From Roseateles sp. YR242 (GTDB taxonomy: Bacteria > Pseudomonadota > Gammaproteobacteria > Burkholderiales > Burkholderiaceae_C): a stretch of 64,000 nt of DNA. Under the pieces are notes generated by a model that did not search any database, had not been told where the DNA came from, and saw only the letters and a program-made list of their open reading frames with translations. Of the stretch, positions 16,813 through 28,286 are shown piece by piece. Every line of letters starts with the position of its first letter. Position 1 is the stretch's first letter. Position numbers and translations under genes: made by a program. The stretch is taken from NCBI RefSeq assembly GCF_900109745.1, contig NZ_FOAV01000001.1, forward strand, positions 1 through 64,000, in the 5' to 3' direction.

Positions 16813-18294
16813 TCAGGCGTGTGCCAATGCGCGGGTAAGCGCCTGGTTGCACAGCGTCAGCAGGCCACCCGGCAGCAGGCCCAGCGCCAGCACCGCGATG
16901 CCGTTGAGCGACATCACCAGGCGCGCATCCGTCGGCGCGGTCAGGCCCGAGCGGTCGGTGGGTTCGTCGAAGAACATCACCTTCACCACGCGCAGGTAAT
17001 AGAAGGCCCCCACCAGCGACAGCAGCACAGCGATCACCGCCAGCCAGATGTAGAGCTCGGAACCGGTCGACACCATGGCCTGCAGCACGGCCAGCTTGCC
17101 GTAGAAACCGGCGGTCGGCGGGATGCCGGCCAGCGAGAACATGTAGATGGCCATGACCAGCGCATACCAGGGGCTGCGCTTGTACAGGCCGGACAGGTCA
17201 CTGATGTTCTCGGACTCGAAGCCCTGACGCGCCAGCAGCATCACCAGGCCGAAGCTGCCCAGCGTGGTCAGCACGTAGGTGATGGTGTAGAACATGGCCG
17301 AGCTGTAGGCATTCAGCGCATGGTCAGTGGAACCGTTCACCACGCCCGAGGCCAGGCCCAGGACCACAAAGCCCATCTGCGCAATGGTCGAGTAGGCCAG
17401 CATGCGCTTGAGGTTGGTCTGCGCAATGGCGGCCAGGTTGCCCACCACCAGCGAGGCCACGGCCATCACCAACAGCATCTGCTGCCAGTCAGTGGCCAGG
17501 CCCAGCATGCCGCCCACCAGCAGACGCAGCGTGATGCCGAAGGCGGCCAGCTTGGGCGCCGCGCCGATCATCAGCGTGGCGGCCGTGGGAGCGCCCTGGT
17601 ACACGTCAGGCACCCACATGTGGAAGGGAGCCGCACCCAGCTTGAAGCCCAGGCCCGCAACGACGAACACCACACCCAGGATCAGCACCGCCTTGTTGGG
17701 GATGCCGGCACCCACCACCTCGAACACGCGGGGGATGGACAGCGAACCAGTGGCGCCATACATCATCGACAGACCGTAGAGCAGGAAGCCCGAGGCCAGC
17801 GCACCCAGCACGAAGTACTTCATCGCGGCTTCGGTGGAGACGGTGTGGTCGCGGCGCAGCGCGGTCAGCGCATACAGCGACAGGCTCATCAACTCCAGGC
17901 CCAGATAGACCATGAGGAAGTTGTTGGCGGCCACCATCACGCCCACGCCCAGCAGCGACAGCATGCTCAGGGTGAACAGCTCGCCCTTGAGCATGTCGCG
18001 CGACTCGGTGTAGGGACGGGCATAGACCAGCGTGACGATCAGCGCGATGGCCGAGACGCCAGAGAGCAGATGGCTCAGCGGGTCCACGATCATCATGCCC
18101 TGCATGGCCACGGCGGGCGAATCGCCCATGGCCGCAAAGTGCATGGCCGCGACCACCGCCAGGCTGAGCTGCGTCAGCCAGTAGGTGGGCGTGCGACGCG
18201 GATCGGTCACAAACAGATCCACCAGCGCGACCACGCAGGCCAGCACCAGCAGCAGGATTTCGGGGTAGGCAGCGACCCAGTTCATCTCATTCAT
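16813..18294 (-). CDS. nuoN: NADH-quinone oxidoreductase subunit N
   Basis: Antiporter-like membrane subunit of complex I, one of three that pump protons. The 493 residues give about 14 helices and the family pattern, including LGLELMSLSLYALTAL with its key Glu and FKLGAAPFHMWVPDVYQGAP with the conserved Lys and His. Last structural gene of the nuo operon, 12 bp after nuoM. ATG at 18294 is used; a second in-frame ATG nine bases later is an alternative. Confidence 0.97.
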   Translation of the reverse strand: MNEMNWVAAYPEILLLVLACVVALVDLFVTDPRRTPTYWLTQLSLAVVAAMHFAAMGDSPAVAMQGMMIVDPLSHLLSGVSAIALIVTLVYARPYTESRDMLKGELFTLSMLSLLGVGVMVAANNFLMVYLGLELMSLSLYALTALRRDHTVSTEAAMKYFVLGALASGFLLYGLSMMYGATGSLSIPRVFEVVGAGIPNKAVLILGVVFVVAGLGFKLGAAPFHMWVPDVYQGAPTAATLMIGAAPKLAAFGITLRLLVGGMLGLATDWQQMLLVMAVASLVVGNLAAIAQTNLKRMLAYSTIAQMGFVVLGLASGVVNGSTDHALNAYSSAMFYTITYVLTTLGSFGLVMLLARQGFESENISDLSGLYKRSPWYALVMAIYMFSLAGIPPTAGFYGKLAVLQAMVSTGSELYIWLAVIAVLLSLVGAFYYLRVVKVMFFDEPTDRSGLTAPTDARLVMSLNGIAVLALGLLPGGLLTLCNQALTRALAHA

Positions 18295-18306
18295 TGTGGT
18301 GGGCCC

Positions 18307-19776
18307 TTATTGGATCTTGGACACCGCGACGTGCTTGAGCAGCTCGGTGACGGATTGGTGCATCACATCCGTGAAGGGCTTGGGATACACGCCCATCCAC
18401 AGCACAGCCGCCGCCAGGATGGCCAGCATCAGGAACTCGCGGCCATTGATGTCGGTCAGCGACTTCACGTTGTCGTTGGCCACGGGGCCGAAGTACACGC
18501 GCTTGATCATCCACAGCGTGTAGGCGGCACCGAAGATCAGTGCGGTGGCCGCCAGCAGGCCGATCCAGAAGTTGAACTGCACGGCACCCAGGATGACCAT
18601 CCACTCACCGACGAAACCGGCGGTCGCGGGCAGGCCGCAATTGGCCATGCCGAACAGCACCGCGAAGGCCGCGAACTTGGGCATGGTGTTGACCACGCCG
18701 CCGTAGTCGGCGATTTCACGCGAGTGCACACGGTCATACAGCACGCCGATGCACAGGAACATCGCGCCCGACACGAAGCCGTGGGCAATCATCTGCACGA
18801 TGGCGCCGGAGACACCCAGCTCATTGAACATGAAGAAGCCCAGGGTCACGAAGCCCATGTGGGCGACCGACGAATAGGCCACCAGCTTCTTCATGTCGCG
18901 CTGGACCATGGCCACCAGGCCGATGTAGATCACCGCGATCAGCGACATGGCCACAATCACCCAGGCGTATTCACGCGCAGCATCCGGGGCGATGGGCATG
19001 GAGAAACGCAGGAAGCCGTAGGCACCCAGCTTCAGCATGATCGCCGCCAGCACCACGGAACCAGCCGTCGGCGCCTCCACGTGAGCATCCGGCAACCAGG
19101 TGTGCACCGGCCACATCGGCACCTTCACCGCGAAGGCCGCAAAGAAGGCGAAGAACAGCAAGGTCTGGGCCGACAGCGGCAGCGGCAGCTGGTGCCAGGT
19201 GAGGATGTCGAAGCTGCCCGACTTGTTGTACAGGTACAGCAGCGCAATCAGCATCAGCAGCGAACCGGCCAGTGTGTAGAGGAAGAACTTGAACGCGGCG
19301 TACACACGACGCGGACCGCCCCACACGCCGATGATGATGTACATCGGGATCAGCGTGGCCTCGAAGAACACGTAGAACAGCATGCCGTCCAGGGCGCTGA
19401 ACACGCCGACCATCAGGCCGGACAGGATCAGGAAGGCGCCGTAGTACTGGTGCACGCGGGTCTCGATCACTTCCCAGGCCGACAGCACCACGATGATGGT
19501 GATGAAGGCGGTCAGCGGCACGAACCACATCGAGATGCCATCCACACCCAGGTGGTAGTGGATGTTGAAGCGTTCGATCCAGTCCGCCTTCTCGACGAAT
19601 TGCATCGCGGCGGTGGCGTCATTGAAACCCGTGATCAGGGGCAGCGTGACGAGGAAGCAGATGATGGAGGCCACCAGCGCGAGCCAGCGCACCGCGCCCG
19701 CGTTCTCGTCGCGACCCATCACAAGCAGCAGGCCGCCGAAGACGACAGGCAGCCAAATGGCAAGACTTAGCAACAT
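18307..19776 (-). CDS. nuoM: NADH-quinone oxidoreductase subunit M
   Basis: Proton-pumping antiporter-like subunit of complex I, 489 residues and about 14 helices. The conserved VFFEATLIPMYIIIGVWGG (with the essential Glu) and KVPMWPVHTWLPDAHVEAP (with the channel Lys and His) are intact. Seventeen bp separate it from nuoL and twelve from nuoN, in keeping with one polycistronic message. Confidence 0.97.
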   Translation of the reverse strand: MLLSLAIWLPVVFGGLLLVMGRDENAGAVRWLALVASIICFLVTLPLITGFNDATAAMQFVEKADWIERFNIHYHLGVDGISMWFVPLTAFITIIVVLSAWEVIETRVHQYYGAFLILSGLMVGVFSALDGMLFYVFFEATLIPMYIIIGVWGGPRRVYAAFKFFLYTLAGSLLMLIALLYLYNKSGSFDILTWHQLPLPLSAQTLLFFAFFAAFAVKVPMWPVHTWLPDAHVEAPTAGSVVLAAIMLKLGAYGFLRFSMPIAPDAAREYAWVIVAMSLIAVIYIGLVAMVQRDMKKLVAYSSVAHMGFVTLGFFMFNELGVSGAIVQMIAHGFVSGAMFLCIGVLYDRVHSREIADYGGVVNTMPKFAAFAVLFGMANCGLPATAGFVGEWMVILGAVQFNFWIGLLAATALIFGAAYTLWMIKRVYFGPVANDNVKSLTDINGREFLMLAILAAAVLWMGVYPKPFTDVMHQSVTELLKHVAVSKIQ

Positions 19777-19792
19777 TCTTATTCTCCGCCGA

Positions 19793-21832
19793 TCAGCGCC
19801 CGAACAGGTTCAAGAGCTGGTTGACCATGTGAGGCCACAGCTGCCAGGTCATCAGGCCGACCACGCCCAGGATCATGACCAACGCATACCAGTACAGGTG
19901 GCCGGTCTGGATCAGCCGCACCAGGCCGGCGATGCCGCCGATGGTACGGGCCGAGCCGTTGATCACCACGCCGTCGATCAGGCCTTGGTCGCCCACCTTC
20001 CACAGCCCGGTTCCGAGGGCACGGGCGGCGCGGGCCAGCACGTTCTCGTTGAACCAGTCCATGTAGTACTTGTTCTCCAGCAGGGTCACGATCGGGCGGA
20101 ATACGCGGGCGATCGTGGCCGGGATCTGCGGGGCCACCATGTAGAACACATAGGACAACACCACACCGGCAATCGCCAACCACAGCGGCAGGGTCTGCAC
20201 CGAATGCAGCGCCATCGCGGCGGCACCGTCAAACTCATGCGCCAGCTCGCTCATCGCGTGGTGGGCCTCATGGTTCACGAAGATCGCGTCCTTGAAGAAC
20301 TCGCCATGCAGCATGGGCTGGATGGTGAGGTAACCGATCACCACCGACGGGATGGCCAGCAGGATCAGCGGCGCGGTCACGACCCAGGGGGATTCGTGCG
20401 GCGTGTGATCGTGGCCGTGGCCATGGTCGTCATGGTGGTCGTGTTCACCCGGGAACGGCTTGTGATGGAAGTGCTCCTTGCCGTGGAAGACCAGGAAGTA
20501 CATCCGGAAGCTGTAGAACGCCGTGACAAACACACCGGCCAGCACGGCGAACGAGGCAAAGCCCGCAGCCGGCAGGTGGCTGGCATGCACCGCCTCGATG
20601 ATGCTGTCCTTGGAGTAGAAGCCGGAGAACAGCGGCGTGCCGATCAGCGCCAGCGAACCCAGCAGCGAGGTGATCCAGGTGATGGGCATGTACTTGCGCA
20701 GGCCGCCCATGTTGCGGATGTCCTGGTCGTGGTGCATGCCGATGATCACCGAGCCCGCGCCCAGGAACAGCAGGGCCTTGAAGAAGGCGTGGGTCATCAG
20801 GTGGAACACCGCGACCGAGTAGGCCGAGGCGCCCAGCGCCACCGTCATGTAGCCGAGCTGCGACAGCGTGGAGTAGGCCACCACGCGCTTGATGTCGTTC
20901 TGGATGATGCCCAGGAAACCCATGAACAGCGCCGTGATGGCACCGATCACCATGATGAAGTTCAGCGCGGTGTCGCTCAGCTCGAACAGCGGGCTGAAGC
21001 GAGACACCATGAAGATGCCGGCGGTCACCATGGTGGCCGCGTGGATCAGCGCGGAGATGGGGGTCGGACCTTCCATCGAATCCGGCAGCCAGACGTGCAG
21101 CGGGAATTGCGCGCTCTTGCCCATCGCACCGATGAACAGGCAGATGCAGGCCACGGTCAGCATCATCCAGTCCTGGCCGGGGAACTTGATGGCGGCCAGC
21201 TCGGCGGACTTGGCGAAGGTCTCGGTGTAGTTCAGCGAACCACCGTAGGCCACCAGCAGGCCGATGCCCAGGATGAAGCCGAAGTCACCCACCCGGTTGA
21301 CCAGGAAGGCCTTCATGTTGGCAAAGATGGCGGTCGGCTTGGTGTACCAGAAACCGATCAGCAGGTAGGACACCAGGCCCACCGCTTCCCAGCCGAAGAA
21401 CAGCTGCAGCATGTTGTTGCTCATCACCAGCATCAGCATGCTGAAGGTGAACAGCGAGATGTAGCTGAAGAAGCGCTGGTAGCCGGGGTCTTCCTCCATG
21501 TAGCCGATGGTGTAGATGTGCACCATCAGCGAGACGAAGGTCACCACGCACATCATCATCGCGGACAAGCCGTCGATCATGAAGCCGACTTCCATCTTCA
21601 GATTGCCCAGCGTCATCCATTCATAGATGGTCTGGTTGAAGCGCGCACCGTCCTGGATGACGGACTGGAGCGTCAGGGCCGAGATGATCAGGGAGATCAG
21701 CACGCCTAGGATGGTCACGGTGTGGGCGCCACGGCGCCCCACCTGCTTGCCGAACAGGCCCGCCACGATGGCGCCGACCAGCGGCGCCAGTGGCACCGCC
21801 AGCAGCATGTTCTGTGAAAGTGTTGCAGACAT
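19793..21832 (-). CDS. nuoL: NADH-quinone oxidoreductase subunit L
   Basis: Distal proton-pumping subunit of complex I, 679 residues. It keeps the antiporter core (FFGWEAVGLVSYLLIGFWY; KSAQFPLHVWLPDSMEGPTP) and the long C-terminal lateral helix region that runs along the membrane arm. A His/Asp-rich cytoplasmic or periplasmic loop, about residues 455-475 (GEHDHHDDHGHGHDH), is common in betaproteobacterial NuoL and could bind metal. Located between nuoK and nuoM. Confidence 0.97.
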   Translation of the reverse strand: MSATLSQNMLLAVPLAPLVGAIVAGLFGKQVGRRGAHTVTILGVLISLIISALTLQSVIQDGARFNQTIYEWMTLGNLKMEVGFMIDGLSAMMMCVVTFVSLMVHIYTIGYMEEDPGYQRFFSYISLFTFSMLMLVMSNNMLQLFFGWEAVGLVSYLLIGFWYTKPTAIFANMKAFLVNRVGDFGFILGIGLLVAYGGSLNYTETFAKSAELAAIKFPGQDWMMLTVACICLFIGAMGKSAQFPLHVWLPDSMEGPTPISALIHAATMVTAGIFMVSRFSPLFELSDTALNFIMVIGAITALFMGFLGIIQNDIKRVVAYSTLSQLGYMTVALGASAYSVAVFHLMTHAFFKALLFLGAGSVIIGMHHDQDIRNMGGLRKYMPITWITSLLGSLALIGTPLFSGFYSKDSIIEAVHASHLPAAGFASFAVLAGVFVTAFYSFRMYFLVFHGKEHFHHKPFPGEHDHHDDHGHGHDHTPHESPWVVTAPLILLAIPSVVIGYLTIQPMLHGEFFKDAIFVNHEAHHAMSELAHEFDGAAAMALHSVQTLPLWLAIAGVVLSYVFYMVAPQIPATIARVFRPIVTLLENKYYMDWFNENVLARAARALGTGLWKVGDQGLIDGVVINGSARTIGGIAGLVRLIQTGHLYWYALVMILGVVGLMTWQLWPHMVNQLLNLFGR

Positions 21833-21857
21833 TGTTTTTCTCGCTTCCTGCCGCCCG

Positions 21858-22175
21858 TCAGCCCTTCAGGGCATCCAGTTCTTCCACGTTGATGCTGCTG
21901 CGATTACGGAACAGCACCACCAGGATGGCCAGGCCGATGGCGGATTCAGCCGCCGCGACCGTGAGGATGAAGAACACGAACACCTGGCCGGCCATGTCGC
22001 CCAGGTAGTGGGAGAAGGCCACGAAGTTCAGGTTGACCGCCAGCAGCATCAGCTCGATGGCCATCAGCAGCACGATCAGGTTCTTGCGGTTCAGGAAGAT
22101 GCCGATCACCGACAGCGCAAACAGGATGGCGCCCAGGGTCAGGAAGTGTCCCAGCGTGAGTACGCCCATCATCAT
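21858..22175 (-). CDS. nuoK: NADH-quinone oxidoreductase subunit K
   Basis: Small membrane subunit of complex I (about 103-105 residues, three helices). It carries the two buried Glu residues of the proton path in [16 protein letters not shown] and [14 protein letters not shown]. The start may be at the first or third of three consecutive Met codons. It overlaps the end of nuoJ by 4 bp (ATGA-type overlap), so the two are coupled. Confidence 0.96.
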   Translation of the reverse strand: MMMGVLTLGHFLTLGAILFALSVIGIFLNRKNLIVLLMAIELMLLAVNLNFVAFSHYLGDMAGQVFVFFILTVAAAESAIGLAILVVLFRNRSSINVEELDALKG

Positions 22176-22810
22176 GCGGCTCCTTCGTTCTTCTCGACCG
22201 GCACGGCCGGTTGTTCCACCGTCGGCGCCACCTTGATGATGCGCAGGCGGTCGCCCTTCTTCACACGGACCTGCTGCGACGGATCCTGGTGGCGCGAATC
22301 CTTGCGGCCGCGCAGGGTCAGTGCGATGGCGGCAATGATGGCCACCAGCAGCAGCACGGCCGCGATCTGCAGCGGTGCCAGGTAGTGCGTGTAGACGTTA
22401 ATTCCCAGCAGCTTGGCGTTGGGAATGCTGGCCAGATCAGCCGGCAGTGCCTGGGCTTCGCTGACGCGGAAGCCCGGCATCAGGATCAGGGCCATTTCCA
22501 GCGCGATGAAGGCGCCGATCAGGCCGGCGATCGGCACGTGCTTCCAGAAGCCCTTGCGCACCGTGTCCGAATCGAAATCCAGCATCATCACGACGAACAG
22601 GAACAGCACCATGACGGCGCCGATGTAGACCAGCACCAGCGTGATGGCCAGGAACTCGGCCTTCAGCATCATCCAGATGCAGGCGGCGTTGAAGAACGCC
22701 AGGATCAGGAACAGGGCCGAATAGACGGTACTGCGGGCCGTGATCACGAGGACCGAGGAGCCCAGCAGAACGACGGCAAAGAAATAGAACAGCAAGGTGG
22801 TGATGTTCAT
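22172..22810 (-). CDS. nuoJ: NADH-quinone oxidoreductase subunit J
   Basis: Five-helix membrane subunit of complex I, 212 residues. The conserved third helix ([20 protein letters not shown]) with its central Tyr-Ile-Gly is present; this helix makes the pi-bulge that couples quinone chemistry to pumping. The C-terminal 45 residues are polar ([18 protein letters not shown]) and longer than in E. coli, as is usual in betaproteobacteria. Overlaps nuoK by 4 bp and follows nuoI after 69 bp. Confidence 0.96.
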   Translation of the reverse strand: MNITTLLFYFFAVVLLGSSVLVITARSTVYSALFLILAFFNAACIWMMLKAEFLAITLVLVYIGAVMVLFLFVVMMLDFDSDTVRKGFWKHVPIAGLIGAFIALEMALILMPGFRVSEAQALPADLASIPNAKLLGINVYTHYLAPLQIAAVLLLVAIIAAIALTLRGRKDSRHQDPSQQVRVKKGDRLRIIKVAPTVEQPAVPVEKNEGAA

Positions 22811-22879
22811 GGGATTTCCTGCAAGCAGGCTGGAGCGCGCGGAAGAAGGCCCTCTCGGGGAGGGCCTGCCGCGCCGCTG

Positions 22880-23377
22880 TCAGCGGTACTTGGCGTCGGC
22901 CTCCTTGCTGGCTGCAATTTGCGGCTCATAACGGTCCCCGACAGCCAGGAGCATTTCCTTGGTGAAGTAGAGGTCGCCACGCTTTTCGCCGTGGTATTCG
23001 AAGATGTCGGTCTCGACGATCGAGTCCACCGGGCAGCTTTCCTCGCAGAAGCCGCAGAAGATGCACTTGGTCAGGTCGATGTCGTAGCGGGTGGTACGGC
23101 GCGAGCCGTCCGCACGCACGTCGGACTCGATGGTGATGGCCATGGCCGGGCACACCGCTTCGCACAGCTTGCAGGCGATGCAGCGCTCTTCACCGTTTTC
23201 ATAACGGCGCAGCGCATGCAGGCCACGGAAGCGCGGCGACAGCGGCGTCTTCTCTTCCGGGAACTGCACGGTGATGTTGCGCGACAGGAAATGCCGGCCG
23301 GTCAGGGCCATGCCCTTGAACAGCTCGGTGAGCATGAAGCTCTTGAGTAGGTCCTTGATGGAGCTCACAGCGGACAC
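22880..23377 (-). CDS. nuoI: NADH-quinone oxidoreductase subunit I
   Basis: Peripheral-arm ferredoxin-like subunit of complex I that carries clusters N6a and N6b. The two 4Fe-4S motifs [12 protein letters not shown] and [12 protein letters not shown] are complete. The 165-residue length matches alpha/betaproteobacterial NuoI. It starts 6 bp after the nuoH stop, so the two are almost certainly cotranslated. Confidence 0.97.
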   Translation of the reverse strand: MSAVSSIKDLLKSFMLTELFKGMALTGRHFLSRNITVQFPEEKTPLSPRFRGLHALRRYENGEERCIACKLCEAVCPAMAITIESDVRADGSRRTTRYDIDLTKCIFCGFCEESCPVDSIVETDIFEYHGEKRGDLYFTKEMLLAVGDRYEPQIAASKEADAKYR

Positions 23378-23383
23378 CTCGGA

Positions 23384-24493
23384 TTACTTCCAGATATTGA
23401 ACGGGGACTGGATCCACAGACCCACGAACACCAGCCACACCAGGGTGACGGGGATGAAGATCTTCCAGCCCAGACGCATGATCTGGTCGTAGCGGAAACG
23501 GGGGAACGTGGCACGCACCCACAGGAAACCGGTCACGACCACGAAGGTCTTGAAGAACAGCCAGAACCAGTTCCAGAACGGCATCGTCTTCTCGATGAGA
23601 GACGGCGTGTCCATGCCCAGCAGGCTGAAGGAGATCGGCGCGGCCCAGCCACCCAGGAACATCACCGCGGCCAGGGCCGAGACGAGGATCATGTTGGCGT
23701 ATTCGGCCAGGAAGAACATCGCGAACGACATGCCCGAGTACTCGATCATGTGGCCAGCCACGATTTCCGATTCACCTTCCACCACGTCGAACGGGTGGCG
23801 GTTGGTCTCGGCCAGGCCGGAGATGAAGTACACAACAAACACGGGCAGCAGCGGCAGCCAGTTCCAGGACAGGAAGCTCAGGCCCATGGAGGCGAAGCGG
23901 CCGGTGTCCTGGCTCACCACGATGTCGGTCATGTTCATCGAACCGGTGACCATCAGCACGATGACCAGCGCGAAGCCCATGGCGATTTCGTAGGACACCA
24001 TCTGTGCCGAGGCGCGCAGCGCACCCAGGAAGGCGTACTTCGAGTTGGAAGCCCAGCCGGCGATGATCACGCCATAGACTTCCAGCGAGGTGATGGCCAT
24101 CACGAACAGCAGGCCGGCATTCACGTCGGCCACGGCCGCGCCAGGCCCGAACGGCACCACCGCCCAGGCGGCCAGGGCCGGCATGATGGTCAGGATCGGA
24201 CCCAGGAAGAACAGGGCCTTGTTGGCGGCCGAGGGGACGATGATCTCCTTGAAGATCAGCTTCACCGCGTCGGCGATGGGGGTCAGCAGGCCCAGCGGAC
24301 CCACCCGGTTGGGGCCCGGGCGGATCTGGGACCAGCCGATGGCCTTGCGTTCCCACAGCGTCAGGTAGGCCACGCAGATCATCAGCGGTGCCACGACCAC
24401 GATGATCTTGAGCAGGCTCCAGATCACGGCCCAGGTACCGGCCCACAGGGCGCCGTCCATCAGCGAGGCGCCGGCGTTGTACAGGTTATCCAT
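23384..24493 (-). CDS. nuoH: NADH-quinone oxidoreductase subunit H
   Basis: Membrane subunit that helps form the quinone cavity and joins the two arms of complex I. The 369 residues give eight to nine helices. The loop sequence [19 protein letters not shown] and the acidic DLAETNR-type loop ([20 protein letters not shown]) that lines the quinone tunnel are conserved. It begins 10 bp downstream of nuoG. Confidence 0.97.
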   Translation of the reverse strand: MDNLYNAGASLMDGALWAGTWAVIWSLLKIIVVVAPLMICVAYLTLWERKAIGWSQIRPGPNRVGPLGLLTPIADAVKLIFKEIIVPSAANKALFFLGPILTIMPALAAWAVVPFGPGAAVADVNAGLLFVMAITSLEVYGVIIAGWASNSKYAFLGALRASAQMVSYEIAMGFALVIVLMVTGSMNMTDIVVSQDTGRFASMGLSFLSWNWLPLLPVFVVYFISGLAETNRHPFDVVEGESEIVAGHMIEYSGMSFAMFFLAEYANMILVSALAAVMFLGGWAAPISFSLLGMDTPSLIEKTMPFWNWFWLFFKTFVVVTGFLWVRATFPRFRYDQIMRLGWKIFIPVTLVWLVFVGLWIQSPFNIWK

Positions 24494-24503
24494 CGTCTCG
24501 TCC

Positions 24504-26843
24504 TCAGGCCTTGGTCACGCTGATGGCGCCGAACATGGCACCCAGCGCGGCGGTTTCCGGCAGACCGGCGGGCACGCGCACCACGGTGGCGGGCAGGCGG
24601 GCATCCAGCTGGGCCGACAGCACGGCTTCACCGGCACCGGCTTGCGCCACACGCACCTGGGCGCCCTTCCCTTCCAGGCCCAGCTGGGTCCAGAGGGCTT
24701 GCGGCAGGAAGGCCACGGCGGCGTCACGGCCGTCGCGCGTCAGCTGCAGCGAGGTGGCGCGGCGCACCAGGGCGTCGGTCGCGTAGATGGGCACGGCGCT
24801 GAGGCGCTCGATGCCACCGGCCACGGCCGTCGAAGCTGCGGAAGCAGACGACGCGGTCACGGTGTTGCTCAGGCGGCCGGTCAGCTCGGTGCTCACACCC
24901 AGCGCCGCGTTGCGGACCTGCTCGGAGCTGTCGAACTCGAAGCCTTGCAGGCCCAGCAGGTTGCCCAGCACACGCAGGATCTTCCAGGCCGGGCGGGTTT
25001 CGCCACGGGCCTTGACGACACCGACAAAGCTCTGCAGGCGGCCTTCGGCATTAACGAAGCTGCCCGAGGTCTCGGTGAACGGGGCGGCGGGCAGCAGCAC
25101 GTCGGCGTAGTCCAGACCGGTCTTGAACGGGCTCAGTACCACCACCATCTCGGCGGCAGCCAGGGCCTTGGCAGCCGCAGCGGGGTTGGCGCTGTCCAGC
25201 ACCGGGTCGGTGTTCAGCAGCACCAGCGCCTTGGCGGGCTTGTCGCCCAGCAGTTCGGCGGCGGCACGGCCACCCTGGCCCGGACGGGCATTGACCAGCT
25301 GTGCACCCACGGTGTTGGCAGCGGCGCTCAGCACACCGACGCTGGCGCCGGTCTGTGCGCCGATCCAGTTGGCCAGGGCCAGCAGGGTCGAGGCTTGCGG
25401 ATGCTGCACGGCGGCATTGCCCAGCAAGATGGCCTTGCGTTCGCCGGAGAGCAGCGCGTCAGCCACACGGCGCGAGGCTTCATTGGCCTCGCCCGCCACC
25501 GGGGCGCTGCCGCCCTTGACGCTGGCGATGGCCGCAGCCACACCGGCCAGTTCCTGCACCCAGGTGCTGGGTGCGGCGGTGATGCGGGCGGACACCGGCA
25601 GCAGCCAGTTTTCTTCCGAAGCCCCCAGGGCCACGACTTGCGCACCCTGGCGGGTGGCCTGGCGCAGGCGCTGTGCAAACAGCGGATGGTCCTTGCGCAG
25701 GAAGGAGCCAATGACAAAAGCGCGGTCCAGCTGCGTCAGCGACGCGACCGGGGTGCCCAGCCAGAAGGCCTTGCCGGCTTCGGCGCGGAAGGCCGGGTCA
25801 GCGGCACGCAGCGCGGTGTCGATATTTTCGCTGCCCAGGCCGCGCACCAGTTGCGCCAGCAGGTGCAGCTCTTCCACGGTGCTGTGCTCGGAACCAAGCG
25901 CGGCGATGGACGAGGCGCCCTTCTCCGTCTTGACCTGCTTCAGGCCATTGGCGACGTATTCCAGCGCGGTGGTCCAGTCGACCGACTTCCATTGACCGCC
26001 TTGCTTGAGCATGGGGGTGGTCAGGCGGTCGTCGCTGTTCAGCGATTCATACGAGAAACGGTCGCGGTCGGCGATCCAGCACTCGTTGACGGCTTCGTTT
26101 TCCAGCGGCACGACGCGCAGGACATCGTTGCCCTTGACCTGCACCACCAGGTTGGCACCGGTGGAGTCATGCGGGCTGACGCTCTTGCGGCGCGACAGCT
26201 CCCAGGTCCGGGCGCTGTAGCGGAAAGGCTTGCTGGTGAGCGCACCGACCGGGCAGATGTCGATCATGTTGCCCGACAGCTCGGAATCCACCGTGCGGCC
26301 GACGAAGGTCTGGATTTCGCTGTGCTCGCCGCGGTGCGCCATGCCCAGTTCCATCTGGCCGGCGATTTCCTGGCCAAAACGGACGCAACGGGTGCAGTGG
26401 ATGCAGCGGCTCATTTCCTCCATGGAGATGAGCGGGCCCACGTTCTTGTGGAACACCACCCGCTTCTCTTCGGAGTAGCGCGACTTGCCGGCGCCGTAGC
26501 CCACGGCCAGATCCTGCAGCTGGCACTCACCGCCCTGGTCGCAGATGGGGCAATCCAGCGGGTGATTGATCAGCAGGAACTCCATCACGCCCTGCTGGGC
26601 CTTGATGGCTTTGTCGCTCTTGGTGCGCACGATCATGCCCTGCGTGACCGGCGTGGCGCAGGCAGGCAGCGGCTTGGGTGCCTTCTCCACTTCCACCAGG
26701 CACATGCGGCAGTTGGCGGCGATGGAGAGCTTCTTGTGATAGCAGAAGTGCGGGATGTAGGTGCCGGCCTTTTCGGCGGCATGCATCACCATGCTGCCTT
26801 CGGGCACTTCGACCTTCTGGCCGTCGAGTTCGATTTCAACCAT
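24504..26843 (-). CDS. nuoG: NADH-quinone oxidoreductase subunit G
   Basis: Largest peripheral subunit of complex I, 779 residues. The N-terminal 2Fe-2S domain has [20 protein letters not shown] and a further Cys in PACATPV (cluster N1b). The [14 protein letters not shown] segment gives the His-Cys3 ligands of N5, and CIHCTRC plus the later CPVGAL give N4. The rest is a molybdopterin-oxidoreductase-like fold without cofactor. No extra N7 cluster motif is visible in the region where E. coli has it. It follows nuoF after 23 bp. Confidence 0.96.
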   Translation of the reverse strand: MVEIELDGQKVEVPEGSMVMHAAEKAGTYIPHFCYHKKLSIAANCRMCLVEVEKAPKPLPACATPVTQGMIVRTKSDKAIKAQQGVMEFLLINHPLDCPICDQGGECQLQDLAVGYGAGKSRYSEEKRVVFHKNVGPLISMEEMSRCIHCTRCVRFGQEIAGQMELGMAHRGEHSEIQTFVGRTVDSELSGNMIDICPVGALTSKPFRYSARTWELSRRKSVSPHDSTGANLVVQVKGNDVLRVVPLENEAVNECWIADRDRFSYESLNSDDRLTTPMLKQGGQWKSVDWTTALEYVANGLKQVKTEKGASSIAALGSEHSTVEELHLLAQLVRGLGSENIDTALRAADPAFRAEAGKAFWLGTPVASLTQLDRAFVIGSFLRKDHPLFAQRLRQATRQGAQVVALGASEENWLLPVSARITAAPSTWVQELAGVAAAIASVKGGSAPVAGEANEASRRVADALLSGERKAILLGNAAVQHPQASTLLALANWIGAQTGASVGVLSAAANTVGAQLVNARPGQGGRAAAELLGDKPAKALVLLNTDPVLDSANPAAAAKALAAAEMVVVLSPFKTGLDYADVLLPAAPFTETSGSFVNAEGRLQSFVGVVKARGETRPAWKILRVLGNLLGLQGFEFDSSEQVRNAALGVSTELTGRLSNTVTASSASAASTAVAGGIERLSAVPIYATDALVRRATSLQLTRDGRDAAVAFLPQALWTQLGLEGKGAQVRVAQAGAGEAVLSAQLDARLPATVVRVPAGLPETAALGAMFGAISVTKA

Positions 26844-26866
26844 AGCTTGTTCTCAGCGGCTCCGGG

Positions 26867-28276
26867 TCAGGCCACCGCGTGGGCGGCCTGCGCTTGATGC
26901 GTCGTGGAGGAGGTGGACTGGGCCTGCTCGATCATGGCGATGAACTCATGCTTGAAGTGCTTGATCATCGCGCGCACGGGCATCGCGGCGGCGTCGCCCA
27001 GGGCGCAGATGGTGCGGCCCTGGATGTTGTCGGCCACCGAGTTCAGCAGGTCGATGTCTTCGAGCCGACCCTTGCCATGGGCAATGCGCTCGATGACACG
27101 GTGCATCCAGCCCGTGCCTTCGCGGCAGGGGGTGCACTGGCCGCAGGACTCGTGGGCATAGAAATAGGACAGGCGCAGCAGGCTGTTGACCATGCAGCGC
27201 GAGTCGTCCATCACGATGACGGCGCCCGAGCCCAGCATGGAGCCGTTCTTGGCGATGGAGTCATAGTCCATCGTGCACTGCATCATGATGTCGGCCGGCA
27301 GCACCGGGGCGGACGATCCGCCCGGAATCACGGCCTTGAGCTTGCGGCCGGTGCGCACGCCACCGGCGAGCTCCAGCAGCTTCTCGAACGAGGTGCCCAG
27401 CGGGACCTCGTAGTTGCCGGGCTTGTTCACGTCGCCCGAGACCGAGAAGATCTTGGTGCCGCCGTTGTTGGGCTTGCCGATCTCCAGGTACTTCTGGCCA
27501 CCGTTGCGGATGATCCAGGGCACCGCGGCGAAGGTCTCGGTGTTGTTGATGGTGGTGGGCTTGCCGTAGAGGCCGAAGCTGGCCGGGAACGGCGGCTTGA
27601 AGCGCGGTTGGCCCTTCTTGCCTTCCAGCGATTCCAGCAGCGCGGTTTCCTCGCCGCAGATGTAGGCGCCGAAGCCGTGGTGCGCATGCAGCTGGAAGCT
27701 GAAGTTGCTGCCCAGGATGTTGTCGCCCAGCAGGCCGGCCGCGCGCGCCTCTTCCAGCGCCGCTTCGAAGCGTTCGTACACCTCGAAGATTTCGCCGTGG
27801 ATGTAGTTGTAGCCGGTGCGGATGCCCATGGCGTACGCCGCAATCGCCATGCCTTCGATGACGATGTGCGGGTTGAACATGAGGATGTCCCGGTCCTTGC
27901 AGGTACCCGGTTCACCTTCGTCCGAATTGCAGACGAGGTACTTGGCGCCCGGGAACTGGCGGGGCATGAAACTCCACTTCAGCCCCGTCGGGAAGCCGGC
28001 GCCGCCACGGCCGCGCAGGCCCGAGGCCTTCACCTCGGCAATGACCTGGTCGGGCGTGAGTCCTGCCACACCCGGCTCACCGGATTCGGTCACCGGCGCG
28101 GGCGCACCGTCCTTGCCCAGGATCTTGCGCAGGGCCTGGTAGCCGCCACGTGCCTGGTAGTCCTGGAGCGACCAGTTCTTGCCGTTCAGGTCGGCATAGA
28201 TCTGGGGGCCGAGGTGACGGTCATGGAAGCAGGTCTCGACGCCCGTCGATTGCCACTTGGAGAGATCGATAGTCAT
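26867..28276 (-). CDS. nuoF: NADH-quinone oxidoreductase subunit F (NADH- and FMN-binding)
   Basis: Entry point for electrons: binds NADH and FMN and carries cluster N3. The 469 residues include the Gly-rich nucleotide site [16 protein letters not shown], the FMN-binding [15 protein letters not shown], and the 4Fe-4S motif [11 protein letters not shown] with a later Cys (TICALGDAA). The C-terminal tail is Gln/Ala/Thr-rich. Located 10 bp downstream of nuoE. Confidence 0.97.
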   Translation of the reverse strand: MTIDLSKWQSTGVETCFHDRHLGPQIYADLNGKNWSLQDYQARGGYQALRKILGKDGAPAPVTESGEPGVAGLTPDQVIAEVKASGLRGRGGAGFPTGLKWSFMPRQFPGAKYLVCNSDEGEPGTCKDRDILMFNPHIVIEGMAIAAYAMGIRTGYNYIHGEIFEVYERFEAALEEARAAGLLGDNILGSNFSFQLHAHHGFGAYICGEETALLESLEGKKGQPRFKPPFPASFGLYGKPTTINNTETFAAVPWIIRNGGQKYLEIGKPNNGGTKIFSVSGDVNKPGNYEVPLGTSFEKLLELAGGVRTGRKLKAVIPGGSSAPVLPADIMMQCTMDYDSIAKNGSMLGSGAVIVMDDSRCMVNSLLRLSYFYAHESCGQCTPCREGTGWMHRVIERIAHGKGRLEDIDLLNSVADNIQGRTICALGDAAAMPVRAMIKHFKHEFIAMIEQAQSTSSTTHQAQAAHAVA

Positions 28277-28286
28277 CCGCGTTCCC